Program-made: the position numbers and the translations under genes
The notes under the pieces: model-generated
Database searches by the model: none
What the model was told of the DNA's origin: nothing
What the model saw: the letters and a program-made list of their open reading frames with translations, nothing else
Source of the DNA: Syngnathus acus
Lineage: Eukaryota > Chordata > Actinopteri > Syngnathiformes > Syngnathidae
Direction: 5' to 3'
Length of the DNA stretch: 64,000 nucleotides
Assembly: GCF_901709675.1 (NCBI RefSeq)
Contig: NC_051092.1
Span: 4,842,491 to 4,906,490 of the forward strand
Shown: positions 1 through 12,367 of the stretch, in pieces
Layout of the letters: each line of letters opens with the position of its first letter
Position numbering within the stretch: the stretch's first letter is position 1

Positions 1-417
1 CGGCATCATTTTATTACGCCTTGTTTCGGGAAGGGAAGACGGATTGCACGTATTATTGTTTTTTTTTCCCAAACAATCATTTGATTTTAAAAGTATGAAT
101 AATTTTCACAATTGTTGGGATTTTTTGGGCGGGGTGATTCATTTTATAATTTTTTTTAGATTTTTTTTTCATTTTCATAAACTCCAAGTATGTTTGAATG
201 TATTTGCAAGTGCGTTTTTCAAATATGTTTTCAGACTTTGAAGATTTTATTCCCATAATTTAATGACTCACTTCACTGTAGATTAAGATTATGATCTTTT
301 TCTTTTTTTCTTTTCTGTCATCTATTATAATTTTATTATAATTCAACTCTTATAACTTTATTTAATCAAATGTTTTTTCTTTTCATAAAACAACCAGGAG
401 CATGGTGGCAATTGGGA

Positions 418-439
418 ATTTTGACCGAAAGGTCAAAAT
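418..439. other. Perfect 9-bp hairpin with GAAA loop
   Basis: ATTTTGACC (418-426) and GGTCAAAAT (431-439) are perfect inverted repeats around GAAA, a GNRA-type tetraloop. The surrounding DNA is AT-rich and has no gene to which it can be tied. Confidence 0.5.
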
Positions 440-589
440 GTTTGAATCCAAATTTTGCTGCCAAAAGTCGCAGTCTTCATCATTCAGTTCATTCAGCAGT
501 AAAGCAAACAGCGAGCCGGAAGTGAGGCCGAAAAGTGATTTTTAATCAAGCCGAGAGCTTTCCAAGCCGTGAATTAACGAGCTGCGTTA

Positions 590-800
590 GTAATCCTCCA
601 CCCCCGCTCTGCCACCGCATATGCGGGCGACTCTTCAGTAAATGATCTCGCAATCGCTTGCTTGTTAGCCATGAGTGTCGGTCAGAGGTGAGTGCTTATG
701 TAAACTTGTCGGCGCTCAAAAGCTGGCGGCTGCCACTTCGCGTCGCGTCGCGCCGGTCTGTCTGCCGCTTCGCCGGGCCGGGAGAGAACTTCACGCTCCA
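590..800. promoter_or_regulatory. Small CpG-dense patch
   Basis: About 12 CpG dinucleotides fall in the 60 bases 721-780, and GC content is far above the AT-rich flanks. An ATG at 671 and a donor-like CAGAG/GTGAGT (about 685-695) lie beside it, but no ORF or protein similarity supports a gene. It could be a short unmethylated regulatory element. Confidence 0.3.
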
Positions 801-1785
801 TTTGCACTTAAATACACTCTGTTTAATTTGATGCGCCCACCTTGACGCCGCTTGACACGCCGTGCCTTGCTCGGAGGCTTTTAGATTGTCCTACTTGTAC
901 CGTATTTTGGCTCACACGAGAAATGAAGTTGTAAAAATCACAACTAGCCTTATTCTTATCCCGCCTTCCTCGGATTATTCCGGTGCTACAAACGGCAACA
1001 GGAAGGCAAAGCGTTCAACTCCAAAGAGGCAATAAGCAAAAAGTACAATTAGAAGAGTTGAAATTGGCTTGAATTGAAAGTTAGAGCTAATTGGATTTGG
1101 CATCGTTAAAGTCGCGTTCGCCGGGCTGACACGTTGCCGATCGATAATGAGGTCGGCACCTCTGAGTCAGCGCCCGCCGTTTCCGATGAGGACTGGAGAT
1201 TGCGGCGCTTCTGGAGAAGAAGCACGCCATTAAGGCGACGACCACAAGCAAGTCACTTTCCAGCTCGGCCCATTTTCTCCTCCCAGTTAATAACACCGCG
1301 CGTTATTTTCCTCGTAGAGAACCGCCGAGCGGGAAATCAATCAAGTGTGAGAACAAACTCCAACCCAAGTGAAACGTCTGATGTTCAATATTTTCTCAAT
1401 TCAATAAAACATTCATACGCTCGGTAATTTAATATACGGCGTCCGTCCTGACATTTTTGTTGCGGTGACGCGGGGCGGGGGGGAATCAAATTAAGTTGGG
1501 AATTGCTTAAACCGCTGCTGTTGCATTAAATATATATGATGGGTATAGATCAAGTGACGCCATGTGGACCATCCATAATTCCTTGTCATATTTTGAATAA
1601 TTAAACCTGAGCTAATAGGCTGAGTTTTTTTTTAGAACGTGTGATTGTAGCAATGCTAGCAAATGTTGACGCAAGGATTCCATTTTGAAGGATGTTTGAC
1701 AACAATCAAAATGTGTTTATTGTCTTTGCATTATTGACTATATTTTATGCACACAAGCTTAGACTTTGGTACCTTGACTTATAAG

Positions 1786-2001
1786 TAGTGTTGCCACAGT
1801 TACTTTGAAAATGTAACTTAGACAGTAACAATGATGATTATGTGATTTGTAACTTAGTTACTTTACCAATTACTTTATTTTATAATGTAAAAACTTCACT
1901 TCTTGAATTAAAAAAAAAAATCTTCAATATTTTACTGATAACTAAAAAGTAACTGTTAGATTACAAGTTACTTTATTAGTTACTTTTAGCAGACAACCCT
2001 G
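1786..2001. mobile_element. Palindromic MITE rich in GTTACTTT words
   Basis: It starts TAGTGTTGCCACAGTTACTTT and ends, read from the other strand, CAGGGTTGTCTGCTAAAAGTAACT. The ends are thus imperfect inverted repeats. The body is made of inverted copies of (A)AGTAAC and GTTACTTT around an A-rich centre. This is the form of a non-autonomous DNA transposon very common in fish. It has no ORF. The flanks show no clear target duplication, so the copy is old. Confidence 0.65.
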
Positions 2002-2120
2002 CTGGACATAAAAATTACAACTGATTTTGCCCATTCTAGATCAGAGTTTTTATTAAAACGAAAAAAGTCACTTGACACAAATGGCCTATCTGTTTGTATT
2101 TTTTAAAAAGTATTTCCCGA

Positions 2121-2234
2121 ATTTAATTAACATAAATTTCATACATTTTATATAAAATGTAAAAATATATAAAGAATAAATAAAAAATTAATTAACAAAT
2201 ATTTCACATACTGAATATAAAATTTAAAAATATC
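2121..2234 (+). repeat. Tandem duplication, period about 65 bp, AT-rich
   Basis: Two imperfect copies of a unit starting TTAATTAAC (2123 and 2188) and ending in a TATAAAAT.TAAAAATAT run. Noncoding. Confidence 0.6.
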
Positions 2235-3356
2235 CATTTTATCTTGCATACAGTATTTTACTGTTAATACTACACTGGTATATATAACAATATATACATG
2301 AAGAAATAAAAATTCCAGAGACCTCCTGCAAGAGACATTCTGTACTTTTCATTTTTGTTGCCAGTGAACAACACGTGTGGCTGCTCTTCAACAGCCATTT
2401 CAAACGCAAGCCAGTTTCCTTGAAACTCAATTCTGCCAGATGGGGAAGTGTTTAGCAAGAGTCATTGGTCCATAAATGACATTTCCCGGCCGTGGCCTGC
2501 AGCACAACGCTCTGTCAAGACGTCACGTGGCAGGAGCAGGTTGTGTTCAAGGCTCTTTGTTCCTGTTCCTGTCTGATTGCCAACGCGTCGCACCGCGCCT
2601 GTGCAGTGAGCGAAGCTTTGTGGTGCAAATGCTGAACTTTGCCTCGCCTCACTTGAAACGAGTACGTTAATTGGTGAAGGAAGCCTGCGTGTTGCTCGCC
2701 GGAGAGCAAAAACAATTCATCATTGTTTGAGTAAGACCTCCTCGGCAGTCCGTGGTGAAAGTTTGCCGGCTTAATGCTATCGCAATACAAAATGCTATAG
2801 ACGGGCTAACGAAACTAGCGTTGACGTTGATGCAAAAATTTTAATTTAAACAGCTTCTATTTGGACAATAATGTCTGATATTTGAGTAGGAAAGTTTTGT
2901 TGGTGTTTTGCGGCACCGGAAGAATTTCATGGAAAAGTTGCTTTAAAAAAATACGTGGCAACATTTACAGCCTTTTTTCCGGTACGCAAGCTAGCAGCTT
3001 CTCTTTCCCCACACAAACTAACTTTTGCATATTTCTCCTTCAAAAGAAGACATTTCTTTTGCACTTGTAAAAATCACAGCAACATGTATTCCGTGGTTAT
3101 TGCGAGCACCTTTCATCTCATTTGCACTCGGCTAAAAAGCAGGCCGAGCTCCCGCTCGCTGATCACATCCCATTGCGCTAATGTTGCGAGTCACCTACTT
3201 TTTGCCAAACGGTAATGATGCGAGTGGTCATTATGGGAATGCGCTGGCTATGCCTCGCAACAACCTGAAAGCCCGCCATAAGTTTCATGGGCTCATTTTG
3301 GGGATTACGCGATGGTTTTTTTTCTCCTTCTTCTTCTTTTTGCACCTTTGAAAATG

Positions 3357-3371
3357 CCGGCAGATGGCACG
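3357..3371 (+). promoter_or_regulatory. CTCF-like motif
   Basis: CCGGCAGATGGCACG matches CCASYAGRKGGCRSY at 13 of 15. Confidence 0.25.
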
Positions 3372-4711
3372 AGGCGGTGTTTTGACACGCTCGCTGATAG
3401 CACATCACGCAATCATACGTACATGTGCAGCGCGTTGCGCACATGGAGAGGAAAGAAAATGGAATGAACTGTAAATATTTTTGGGGGATGCCAAGTTGAT
3501 CATTTTGTAATTTTCATTTAAATTTAAACCCATCTCCATTTTGATGACACTTATATAAATATCTACAGTAGTGAATGAGTCAAGTATCTGTATCAAGATC
3601 AGTACTGAAAATAAAATAAAAAGTATTTTACTTGCTTAGTAAATTTGTAGCATAGACCACCACTAACGACCACTGCAGCCTCATCGTTTTGATCGAGTAT
3701 GAACAATAACAGCCTCTATCAGTAAAGATTTTGTGGCGTCGCCCATTATTTATAGTACGGAAATAATTATAGTCTGGTAGACAATCATTTGATTAAAAAA
3801 CAAGCGACACAAAAGTATCCGGGTAATAGACTTAATCAATATCGCCAACTTTAACAACAGCGGCCTATTCCGATAGAAATACGATTGTGTGACGATTAGC
3901 TTGTTGACAGTGGCCGAGCATCGACCGAATTGTCTTGCAGATATCTAATAGGCCCAACAAATGACCTTTGCTGCACAAATGGCCCTGCACAGTGATATTA
4001 GACCCGCGTGCGCACACACACACAAACACTTACACTCACTTGGCCAACCCCGGAAGGAAGGTATTATTCAGCGGCAAACACGCGGGAGGGAGATTGTTTG
4101 CGCTGCGGGTGACCTTCAAGCATTGAGCGCCTGACATGTGTCAACATGTCTCAGCAACCCCGACGCGCCGCATATTCACTTTCAATTGGCCGAGCGTGAA
4201 CGGGCGAGCGTCACTCTCCTCCATCTTATCATCAGCTGCTAAGTGATGGAATATAGAGGTCGGCGCGTGCGCGGGCAAAGACGTGACATGTTTCGGAGCC
4301 GCGGGATAATAAGCGTGCGCAATCGAGGCCCCGATGTCAGCCCATTGCGATTCTCCCTCTCGGATCACGAGAGGGGATCACACTGACTTTTTTCTTTTTT
4401 TTTTTTTTTCCTGGATGGCGAGGGGAGGTGAATTTAATATGGCTCTCAGAAAGCTATTTCCCCACATCTAACCTCAGGCGTCCCTTTCAAGGTCAAACCA
4501 CGAGAGCCGCTGCCTTCGCCGGCAGATTTCCGTCCTCCACTACGGCGGCAAATGTGACGTTTATTACGAGACTATTAGAACCCTCGCTGAGTTCCAGTGC
4601 CGTGTGGTCCATTGCTTCCTTTTGTTCATTCGGTCTGTAGCTAGGGTATTTGTTTTTCATAGCGACTGATACGTGCGACACATACACATGGACCCTATAC
4701 CATGCACTGTA

Positions 4712-4868
4712 CAATAAATCAAAAAATAAATAGATAAATAAATAAATGGGCAAATAAAATACATAAATAATATAAAATAAATAAATAAATAAATAGATGA
4801 ATGAATGGATGAATAGAAATAAATAACTGGTTGAATAGAAATAAATAAATGAATAAATAAATAATTAA
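4712..4868 (+). repeat. Imperfect (AAAT)n / (GAAT)n microsatellite field
   Basis: A run of AATAAATAAATA words interrupted by GATGAATGAATGGATGAATAG and short unique bases, ending before AATTAAAAATACG. Confidence 0.85.
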
Positions 4869-6189
4869 AAATACGTCAAAAATGTCAAGGGAATAAACGT
4901 CGATAAAATTTCAATTTTCACTTTTGCTAATGTAAAAATTGTCTTTCTCGCATTTTAAATATACAACTTTACTTAACTAATTGTCACTAAAATAAAAAAA
5001 AATAAAAAACAAGCAAATTAAAAAAAGGAACCGTATGAACTGATTCGGAAGCTATTTGTATTCCAAGAACGCAGCATGACGTGCTGTAAGCTCGACACAT
5101 TTGTGATATGACACGTCTATTCAGTTCTATACAAGCTCCCTGAATGATGTTTTCACCTCTCACATGCACACGAGATGCATGTCATCGCGCAGCCACGACA
5201 TCTGTTACTCTGCGCGCCACATCTGCTTTGCATGCCGGGAGGGCGAAAGAGCCTTTCTGTTTGCCTTGCACAGCACACTGCGGCCACCCACCACCATCGT
5301 CTGCCTCAGCAGATAAAAAAAAAAAGAAGAAAAAAAAAAAAAGATACATCTCTGCAGGGTAGCCTTGGATTCTGCCGTAGCAGCACTGACCCCCCGCACG
5401 CCTGCACGAGGTTTTTAATGGTCGGCGTTTTTTCATCGCAAACGTGAAATTGTCGTGCAAGCTAGTTAGCTAGTTAGCATACGTACTGTCAGATCTTGTC
5501 TGACAAACCGAAACGTTTGTGAACCAAAGTCATTTTTCCCATTTGAATGAACGCAAATCAAATTAAAGTATTCCAGACCCAGAAACAAGTTACGTTTACC
5601 CTGTTTTATGAGAAAGTAATAATTAAGAGCTATCTAGTCTCTCTTTGTCCTTAGCATGGAGAGTAGATGTCAGCCAATTTAGAGCAAAGAAGATCACGAG
5701 AAGATACCTGATAATCGGTCAGTGACTGACTTTGTACGGAAGAGACGACAAATATTCATGATATCCCATGACTTGTTTGTGTGTGTAGCTTGCTTCAAGC
5801 CATGTTAGCCACCTTAGCTTGGAACTTCAAGGCATCCGCATCTCTGACTAGCAACTGATGATCACACAGCTCCAACACATTTCATCATCAAAGTCGGACG
5901 TTGTGGTGGGGCAACGTGTTTGCCAGCGCACCACGCACACACAAGCCCACAGACTGTGATCTTCTCAGGGGGAAAGGTAACAACACAGCAGTCAGCTATG
6001 CCTAAAGCTAATTTAACCACTCCATTAATTCACAAGTCCCCCCCCAAGTGATTCTTGTCTGCTTCCATTTGACGCCGGCGAGACGCGACACCGGCACAAA
6101 CCGAAAGATAGCGAACGGCCGCATAACGATACGTTTGCGCAAATGAATGGAATCCGCCTTAACAAATTGAATTACGCTCGATACGGATT

Positions 6190-6265
6190 GGATGGATGGA
6201 TGGATGGATGGATGGATGGATGGATGGATGGATGGATGGATGGATGGATGGATGGATGGATGGAT
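6190..6265 (+). repeat. (GGAT)19 microsatellite
   Basis: Nineteen uninterrupted GGAT units. It creates long false frames on both strands (repeated Ile-His-Pro-Ser on the minus strand, Trp-Met-Asp-Gly on the plus strand). Such arrays often form tails of fish retroposon-like repeats, but no clear body is seen next to this one. Confidence 0.95.
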
Positions 6266-7339
6266 AATTTCCCCTTGGCGTCCCGTGTCCCATTCAGGAG
6301 AATACCTGGGGGGGCCTTTATTCATATCTGCTTTTTGATATCCATGCTGTGTATCAACAGTGTGTTTGTTTGAAATGCAACAGGGGAGACTCAACATGGG
6401 GAATAACAAAGCCAAATTAGGACAACACAACACGAGGGTGCGGCAGATGCTATTCATGAGAAATCCATTTAGTTTGCTCAAATCGGGGACGGACTGGGAA
6501 TTAAAACTAATACAGGCCCAATCGCTTGGAGAAAACAACATTGGGACAATTCAAGACTGTCGGAAAACAATGTTCACCTGCCGAAAATGCAAATCCAGAA
6601 ATGGACGCTCCTGTGGTGCCTTACAAGTTTGATTAGCCACAAGAAAGAAAAAAAATTCTGAGGAATAAATTTCCTCTCCCTACAAAATCAGCCGCGGCAG
6701 AGAGTAATCTCTTGACTTGAGCTTAATGCTTTTCATCAAACCAGCCCTGCAAAGAAAAATCACCACATTGCCTGCACCATTCATTAAAACACTTCAAAAG
6801 CACTTCAAGACATTTTTTTGTACACGAAACAAGAAACATGTCACCAGACCTTCAAACCAAGAATGTGATATTGCGTAACAGTGTAAAAATGCACAAAGCG
6901 ACCGAAGACATAATACGTTGAATTTAGTCAACTCGAATCACCAAGTTAGAGGCCTGACAAAGCAACGTGACATGAGGATGTCTGTGATTCCACTCGGCGG
7001 GTGATTGATTGATGTGATGCCTCAAAGTGTATTTAATCAGAGCACTGCGACGTAATCATTAAAAAAAAAAGGAAAGGCTTAGTGAGACAAAAAGCTCCAT
7101 CAATCACAATCAGACGCCCTCCCGCTGGTCCAATTGACAAGAAGGAACTTGGAAAAATGGAAAGAGAGGAAATCACAATTTGTCTTGACCTGCCGACAAG
7201 ACAACTGGCCGCTGATTGACTTTTGTCGGTATTTCGTTTCATAACGTGACCTTGTCGCTGATGAAAAATGTGCTTCCATGTTAGAGCGGCGGGTGGTGAG
7301 GCCAGCCATGTTCAACTTGTTCAAGCGGCGATACGCAAC

Positions 7340-7376
7340 AGTACCGCCTCGAGATACGAGTGATCCGAGATTTTTC
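7340..7376. repeat. Relic of a dispersed vertebrate repeat (family A), copy 1
   Basis: ACAGTACCGCCTCGAGATACG followed by AGTGATCCGAGATTT matches one end of a repeat also present at 26284-26338, 37540-37643 and 51011-51117. Confidence 0.5.
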
Positions 7377-7671
7377 AGCCATTTTTTTTTTTTTTTTTTA
7401 CTTGAACTTGTGATCAGATGATGATTTGCTGCATTAGTATATCGCCCACTACTGCTGAGGAGGCCTTGATGACACTTTTTTTTACGGAAAGTACAAAACT
7501 GATATCTGCACCAAAAATCGGTACTCGCCTATCCTTAATTTTCAGTCCCTGGCAAAATTGAAGGAATTCACCTGACTGTTCCAAGACTTGTAAATGGGAG
7601 TAGTTCATATCATGTCCAGGACTAAATCACAAAACAGCGAATAAAGGAATAAATACGCTTTAATGAACAAA

Positions 7672-7807
7672 TAATGTATTTACTCATAATAATTTATGTA
7701 ATTATAATTAGTATTATTAATAATAGAATTATTATTGATTATAATTTATATTATAATTTATGATTATTTTAATTATAATTTAATGTATTCATTTATAAAT
7801 AATTTCA
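7672..7807. repeat. AT-only low-complexity tract
   Basis: Almost pure A/T, made of TAATTATAAT-type words with many short palindromes. Confidence 0.8.
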
Positions 7808-10191
7808 GTAAATCTTTTTTTCCCCTTACACCGTTATTAATTTGTCTGCTCCATCAAGGTGCTACAACAGGCGTTCGGCACCAGATGCTTTTTATTATGC
7901 TCCTGTTTGCACAGCACAACTAGCTTTCAGTAGCCCTGAGCTCCCACTTATTGGCTCCTACCAGAACAACAAACCCATTACAAGTGCTCTACCAGCAACG
8001 GTGTTGCAGTCCCATGGGATCCAGTTGCATTAGGATTGTTTGAAAACGGCAAAAATAGAAAAAGTGAAAGCTCCCGTTGTTTCTTTTGTTGTTGCGTGTG
8101 CTCATTACTCAACGGTTCACGCGGCGCATGCCGACGGCGTCGTCTCCTCGATAAAAACCCAACAGGGCCGGCCGGCTGGGGCTACGCCGGTAGAGTCGGC
8201 CTCGTTCAAAACAAATGGAATGTGTCTCGGCAAAATGATCAAGGCGCGGAAAAAAGAACGCCGTGTTCTCAGAATGGGATCACAGGAATGGAGCATCTGC
8301 TTTCACAAAGCCAATTGATATTGTCATCATAATTAGACAAGCATTGTTATCTCTCGGATAAAGGAGCGCTTCCACTTCCTCTAACGCACTGATCCATCTT
8401 TCCCACAAATACAGCGTACAAAAATCCATAATTAGAAATCCATTATTTTCATGCGCAGCTTCTACGTATAAGTTCAAGAAACCGTGTCTAAGTTCTCACC
8501 AAATCGGAATCAAGTCAGCTGTGTTTGCAGCCACAACGGCGCAACATGCCTGTTTTAAACCGTACCTAGCTATGTACTGATGGAAGCTCATGCTAAACAA
8601 ACATAACTAAGCTATGTGCTATTTTATGCAACCGTGTAAATGTTTTTACTTCTTTGAGTGTGTTCCGAAGGCTCCCGGTTGGCCGCAAACGGCGTTCTGC
8701 TGAGGCGACACGGCGCGGGTGCACAGAAGGTGCACAACACGTAACCCCACATGTACACTGGTGACACTCTACAGCGAGTCTGCGCTATTTTTAGATTCGC
8801 TCGTTAAATATTCATCGTCGATGCGGTGTCACTGTGGCAACCGCCGTGTGACACGTTTGTGCGTTAATTGCAATTATCACTGTGTGCTTTTGTTTGTGCT
8901 AGTCTAATCGTAAAGGTTCCTGGGAAATTATTTCATTTGACAGTGCCTTTACCACCAGTTTCTGGGGAGAGTGTTCAACTCGGAAACAAAAGTTAGCCAG
9001 CCAAGTCATGATTTCTTGTCAAATTATTTGGACATTTTAAGCATACAAAATGTAATTAAGTTATATTTGGATCTAGAATCAGCTTACTCTGGATACATTT
9101 GAGCCATATTTCTAAACGTTATTGCCTCTTGGGGTTTCTTAGTCTCTTTAGCAATAGAAAAAGCTAGCCAGCCAGGTTAGCTACTGTTAGCATAAAGCTC
9201 CTCTTGTAGCAAATGTTTATGGTTCTGGAAATGTAAATGCAGAAGATTTTGTAAAAGTGAAAAGAAATAAAAGAATCATGAACAACTTGGATCAATGTTG
9301 ATTTGCCTAATTTGGGTACACATCAGCATTGACGAGAAAAATGACATTAGCAAGTTTTCTAACGTTCAAGCGGATTTTGTTTTCCATTGCTAAAATTACC
9401 GCGGTCAAAGGTGGTGCCTGCATGACTTTGAAACCTTAATACTTGGTAACATGTCTGTCTCCCATGTTTAGTTTTAAAATAGCATTGAACTTTAAAATTA
9501 AATTAGCTTGTTCGTTTACAAATGTTTGCAGAGCGCTGAATCGCTGAGGTTCAAAATACTAAATATCTCAATGTCAGAAAAAAAAAACTTAAAAGTACAT
9601 TTGGGGAAAAAACGTTTGCTGTCGTGCATTTCCCAAAACACTATTACATCAACTTAATGGCTAAAAATCCGTCACTTTATTTGCAAAGCTTTTATGAGTG
9701 TGATGACGCAGATCAAACACGAACAAAATTAGCGATACTAGAGGAAGTGCTCAGTCAAACGAAGCGAATGTGGACATGAAAAAGCTTCACGAGATCAACC
9801 ATGCGTGTGAGTGACGCAGGTCCAAACTCGGAATGTCGCCTGGCGGCGGTTCCATCTTCTAACAAGCCAAGCGCAGATGTAGGTGTGCTAATCCCCAGGT
9901 TCCACAGACCTCCAATTCTGCCTCTAAAGTAGGCCATTAAAAAAATGGAGGAGGAAAGAAGAGGCCAACAGCTGACTTGCCCGTGGCAGGGCATCAAGTG
10001 CTCGGTGGGATTGCACTTTGAGCGGGAGCGAAGGGGAAATGGGGTGGGGGGGGCCTCGAGAGCAGAATTGCTCAATGCAGCAGATGATGTCTCCATTTGA
10101 AATTCTTACTCTGATTAAAAGGACAAGAGGGAGCGCTTGATGCTAGAAAAAAAATAAAATTAATCCATGCAACCCAAGCCAGGCTGCACAG

Positions 10192-10262
10192 TCTAATTTG
10201 AACATCGAATTTAAACCCTAACTCGAAAATACAACCTGGGCTTGAAACCCTAATTTGAATTG
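10192..10262 (+). repeat. AAACCCTAA-type degenerate repeat, copy 1
   Basis: Phrases of the type TTTAAACCCTAACTCG and CTTGAAACCCTAATTTGAA at 14-19 bp spacing. The same phrases recur at 37465-37490, 49064-49180 and 50226-50430. Confidence 0.55.
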
Positions 10263-10732
10263 TAATGGAAGAACGGTAATGTGCGGAAAACAAAGCGTTC
10301 CACCTTTCACGGAATTATCACGGTGACTTGCTTCCTGGCCTGCTGGCACACAAAGCAGCTGGAAATGCAATATATAGATTTTTCAAAATAAATGCTGCAC
10401 GCCACCGGTGGTGAGTATGGAGGGAGGATTATTATGATGTATTTATGATAATCTGTTACGTGTCAGGCACAGCGTGTGCGGAGTTGTGTCTTGCTTGCCT
10501 ACAGTCAGGCTTTATTTTTCTTCCTTGAAATTAATGACATGTTTCGGTTTTATATTTGAATGCATTCGCCGAGCATATAAGAGGTGGAAATAGCTATAGA
10601 GAGTCTCTAAAAACGATTAATGTACTTTCAAAATGTGTATGGTGTCTAAAATAGCACAAAAGCCCCAAATGTAAGCAAGATTTTAGTTCAAAGTGAAATT
10701 TCAAACCCTATTTAGAGCCCATCCAACCAACC

Positions 10733-11122
10733 GACGTACCATAATGAGTACCGACGTAAGGCATCAGTATCAGTACCAATAGAGGCCTTATTTTTTGAGG
10801 TATCGGTTCTTATGGAGGCTGCCGATACCAGCCACTGATACGTCAGGCAAACAAAATCTGACAAGGGTCTTTTTGAAATTTCTTTTAGGTATCGGTGAGT
10901 AGTATCGGACATGGGTCTTTTTGAATTTTACATTTTTTTTTCAGTATATAAGAAAAGTACTATAGGTATTGGTATGTGGTATCGGTGAGTGGTATCGGAT
11001 ATGGGTCTTTTTAAATTTTCTTTTAAAAAAAATGTAGTATATATCAAAAGTACTAGAAGTATTGGTATGCGGTATCGGTGACTGGTATCGGTCTAAAAAA
11101 AGTGGTATCGGCGATCCCTAGT
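10733..11122 (-). repeat. TATCGG dispersed element with internal 90-bp tandem units
   Basis: GGTATCGGTGAG/C recurs at 10888, 10978 and 11071 (periods 90 and 93). Each copy except the truncated last is followed by GACATGGGTCTTTTT-type sequence and an AGTATATA block. The minus-strand reading starts CTAGGGATCGCCGATACCAC, the typical edge of a common fish non-autonomous repeat (AGGGATGCACCGATACCAC). Related short pieces lie at 23812-23883, 49023-49060 and 63261-63325. Confidence 0.7.
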
Positions 11123-11368
11123 CAAAAGTGAACTAATGTGGTCTGTCGTGTTTTATAACGAAACACATTGTCTGCAGTTGCTATATGCCGCTTTTTAAGT
11201 CATAAAAAAAGCAATTATTTCTATTATTATTAATGAATACCTAAGCGTGACAGTGGCCTTTTGTCCTTGCTTCTTTTTTTTGTGGTTGCTCCTGGAATGT
11301 GAAAGGAGGTTATCTCTGAAGAAGCAGAGCGCCTCTTTCTCTCTCCGGTACACCTGGGACGGACGGAC

Positions 11369-11382
11369 GGGGGGGGGGGGGG
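11369..11382 (+). repeat. Poly(G)14 tract
   Basis: Fourteen consecutive G, preceded by GGACGGACGG. One of several G or C homopolymers in the window. Confidence 0.9.
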
Positions 11383-12136
11383 AAAACAAAAATAAAAAGA
11401 ACAAGCACCGGGCCGAGAAGCAAAAATGCGTAGTTTCAAAATGGCCCCCGTCATAACACAACAGCAAGGACGCAGAAAAGCTCCCCAAAGTCGCATTTAA
11501 GAAGTCGAGTATCATTGACCAAAATGTAATTATCTTTATCGTCGAGGGGAGATTCTATTTCCTTTAATCCTCTGTTACGTGATCATTTAAAAGTCTCAAC
11601 AAGCCAGTCGTGCGTGTGCGTGTGTGTGATTCTAAAACACCACGGCGCAGCTAGGAATGTTTAATCTTCTTTTGGATTTATTGAGCAGAAAATTGAGCTG
11701 CGGTGATATTCCAGTGTGGGAACATTTATTAAAAAACAGGCCATATATGAGTGGAATTTAATATTGGCTGGTTTTAATGTTGCTCCTTCATAAATGTTTA
11801 TGACATGAAGAGCAGATCACTTTATTGCAAGTCTCCAGTCTCATATTCGGAATATTTTGGTTATTGTAGGGGGTCGAAATATTAGGGACAGCTCATTTTC
11901 ATGCCTTGCGGTCAGAGTTTTGTAACACTTTAACGTGATATTTGTGCTTCTCTTCCATGCAAATATTCGCATTTCAGTCAAAATAACGAAATAATTCCTC
12001 GTCTTTATTAAAATGGGTGAATTTCTAGGAAGTGTTTCTAATATCTTGAAGCTTATCAAAAAATAGGTTAAAATAGTATGAAATAATTTCAGCATCAATT
12101 ATTAGTAATTATTTAATTTTAAATTTATTATACTCA

Positions 12137-12367
12137 TTTTTATTTTCACTTTTCTTTTATTTCTTTCATTTTTTGTTTTGGCAGTTTTGGCCCTCCATAG
12201 TACACCACCATTTTTTACATTATATTTATATTAATTTTTATTTTCACTTTTCTTTTACTGCAATTTTTTCACATTATATTTATATAAATTTTTATTTTCA
12301 CTTTTCTTTTATTTCTTTTCTTTATTTTGTTGTGGCAGTTTTGCTCCTCCATAGTACACCACTGCAA
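12137..12367 (+). repeat. Minisatellite, units of 99 and 54 bp
   Basis: TTTTATTTTCACTTTTCTTTTA starts three units at about 12137, 12236 and 12290. Units 1 and 3 continue into GGCAGTTTTG.CCTCCATAGTACACCAC, while unit 2 lacks that part. This is a tandem duplication with an internal deletion. The short frame at 12173-12409 (repeated Tyr-Ile-Asn-Phe) is an artefact of it. Confidence 0.75.

Larger units (their letters stand above)
1..1785. other. Gene-free stretch
   Basis: The first 400 bases are T-rich low-complexity DNA. After that comes the hairpin at 418-439 and the CpG patch near 700. The overlapping frames at 1087-1427 on opposite strands resemble no protein and look like chance. I see no exon, RNA gene or mobile element. 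Confidence 0.6.
2240..6185. other. Gene-free stretch with one GC-balanced block
   Basis: Mostly unique noncoding DNA. 4080-4380 is a CpG-containing, repeat-free block that would suit a conserved noncoding element, though conservation cannot be seen here. It is followed by a T tract (about 4388-4411), an A(A)AT microsatellite field (4712-4868) and an A-rich tract near 5312-5342. Short frames on both strands are unremarkable. Confidence 0.5.
6270..10190. other. Gene-free stretch
   Basis: Contains a T19-type tract (about 7382-7400), an AT-only field (7672-7807) and a short relic of the CTCGAGATACGAGT dispersed repeat (7340-7376). Clusters of TTAGCTA words occur near 9150-9200. The 113-codon minus-strand frame at 9755-10096 resembles no known protein. 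Confidence 0.55.

Noticed and set aside
6008-6541. 177-codon minus-strand frame
   Set aside because: Its middle is the translated (GGAT)19 microsatellite, and the rest has no domain or codon-use signal.
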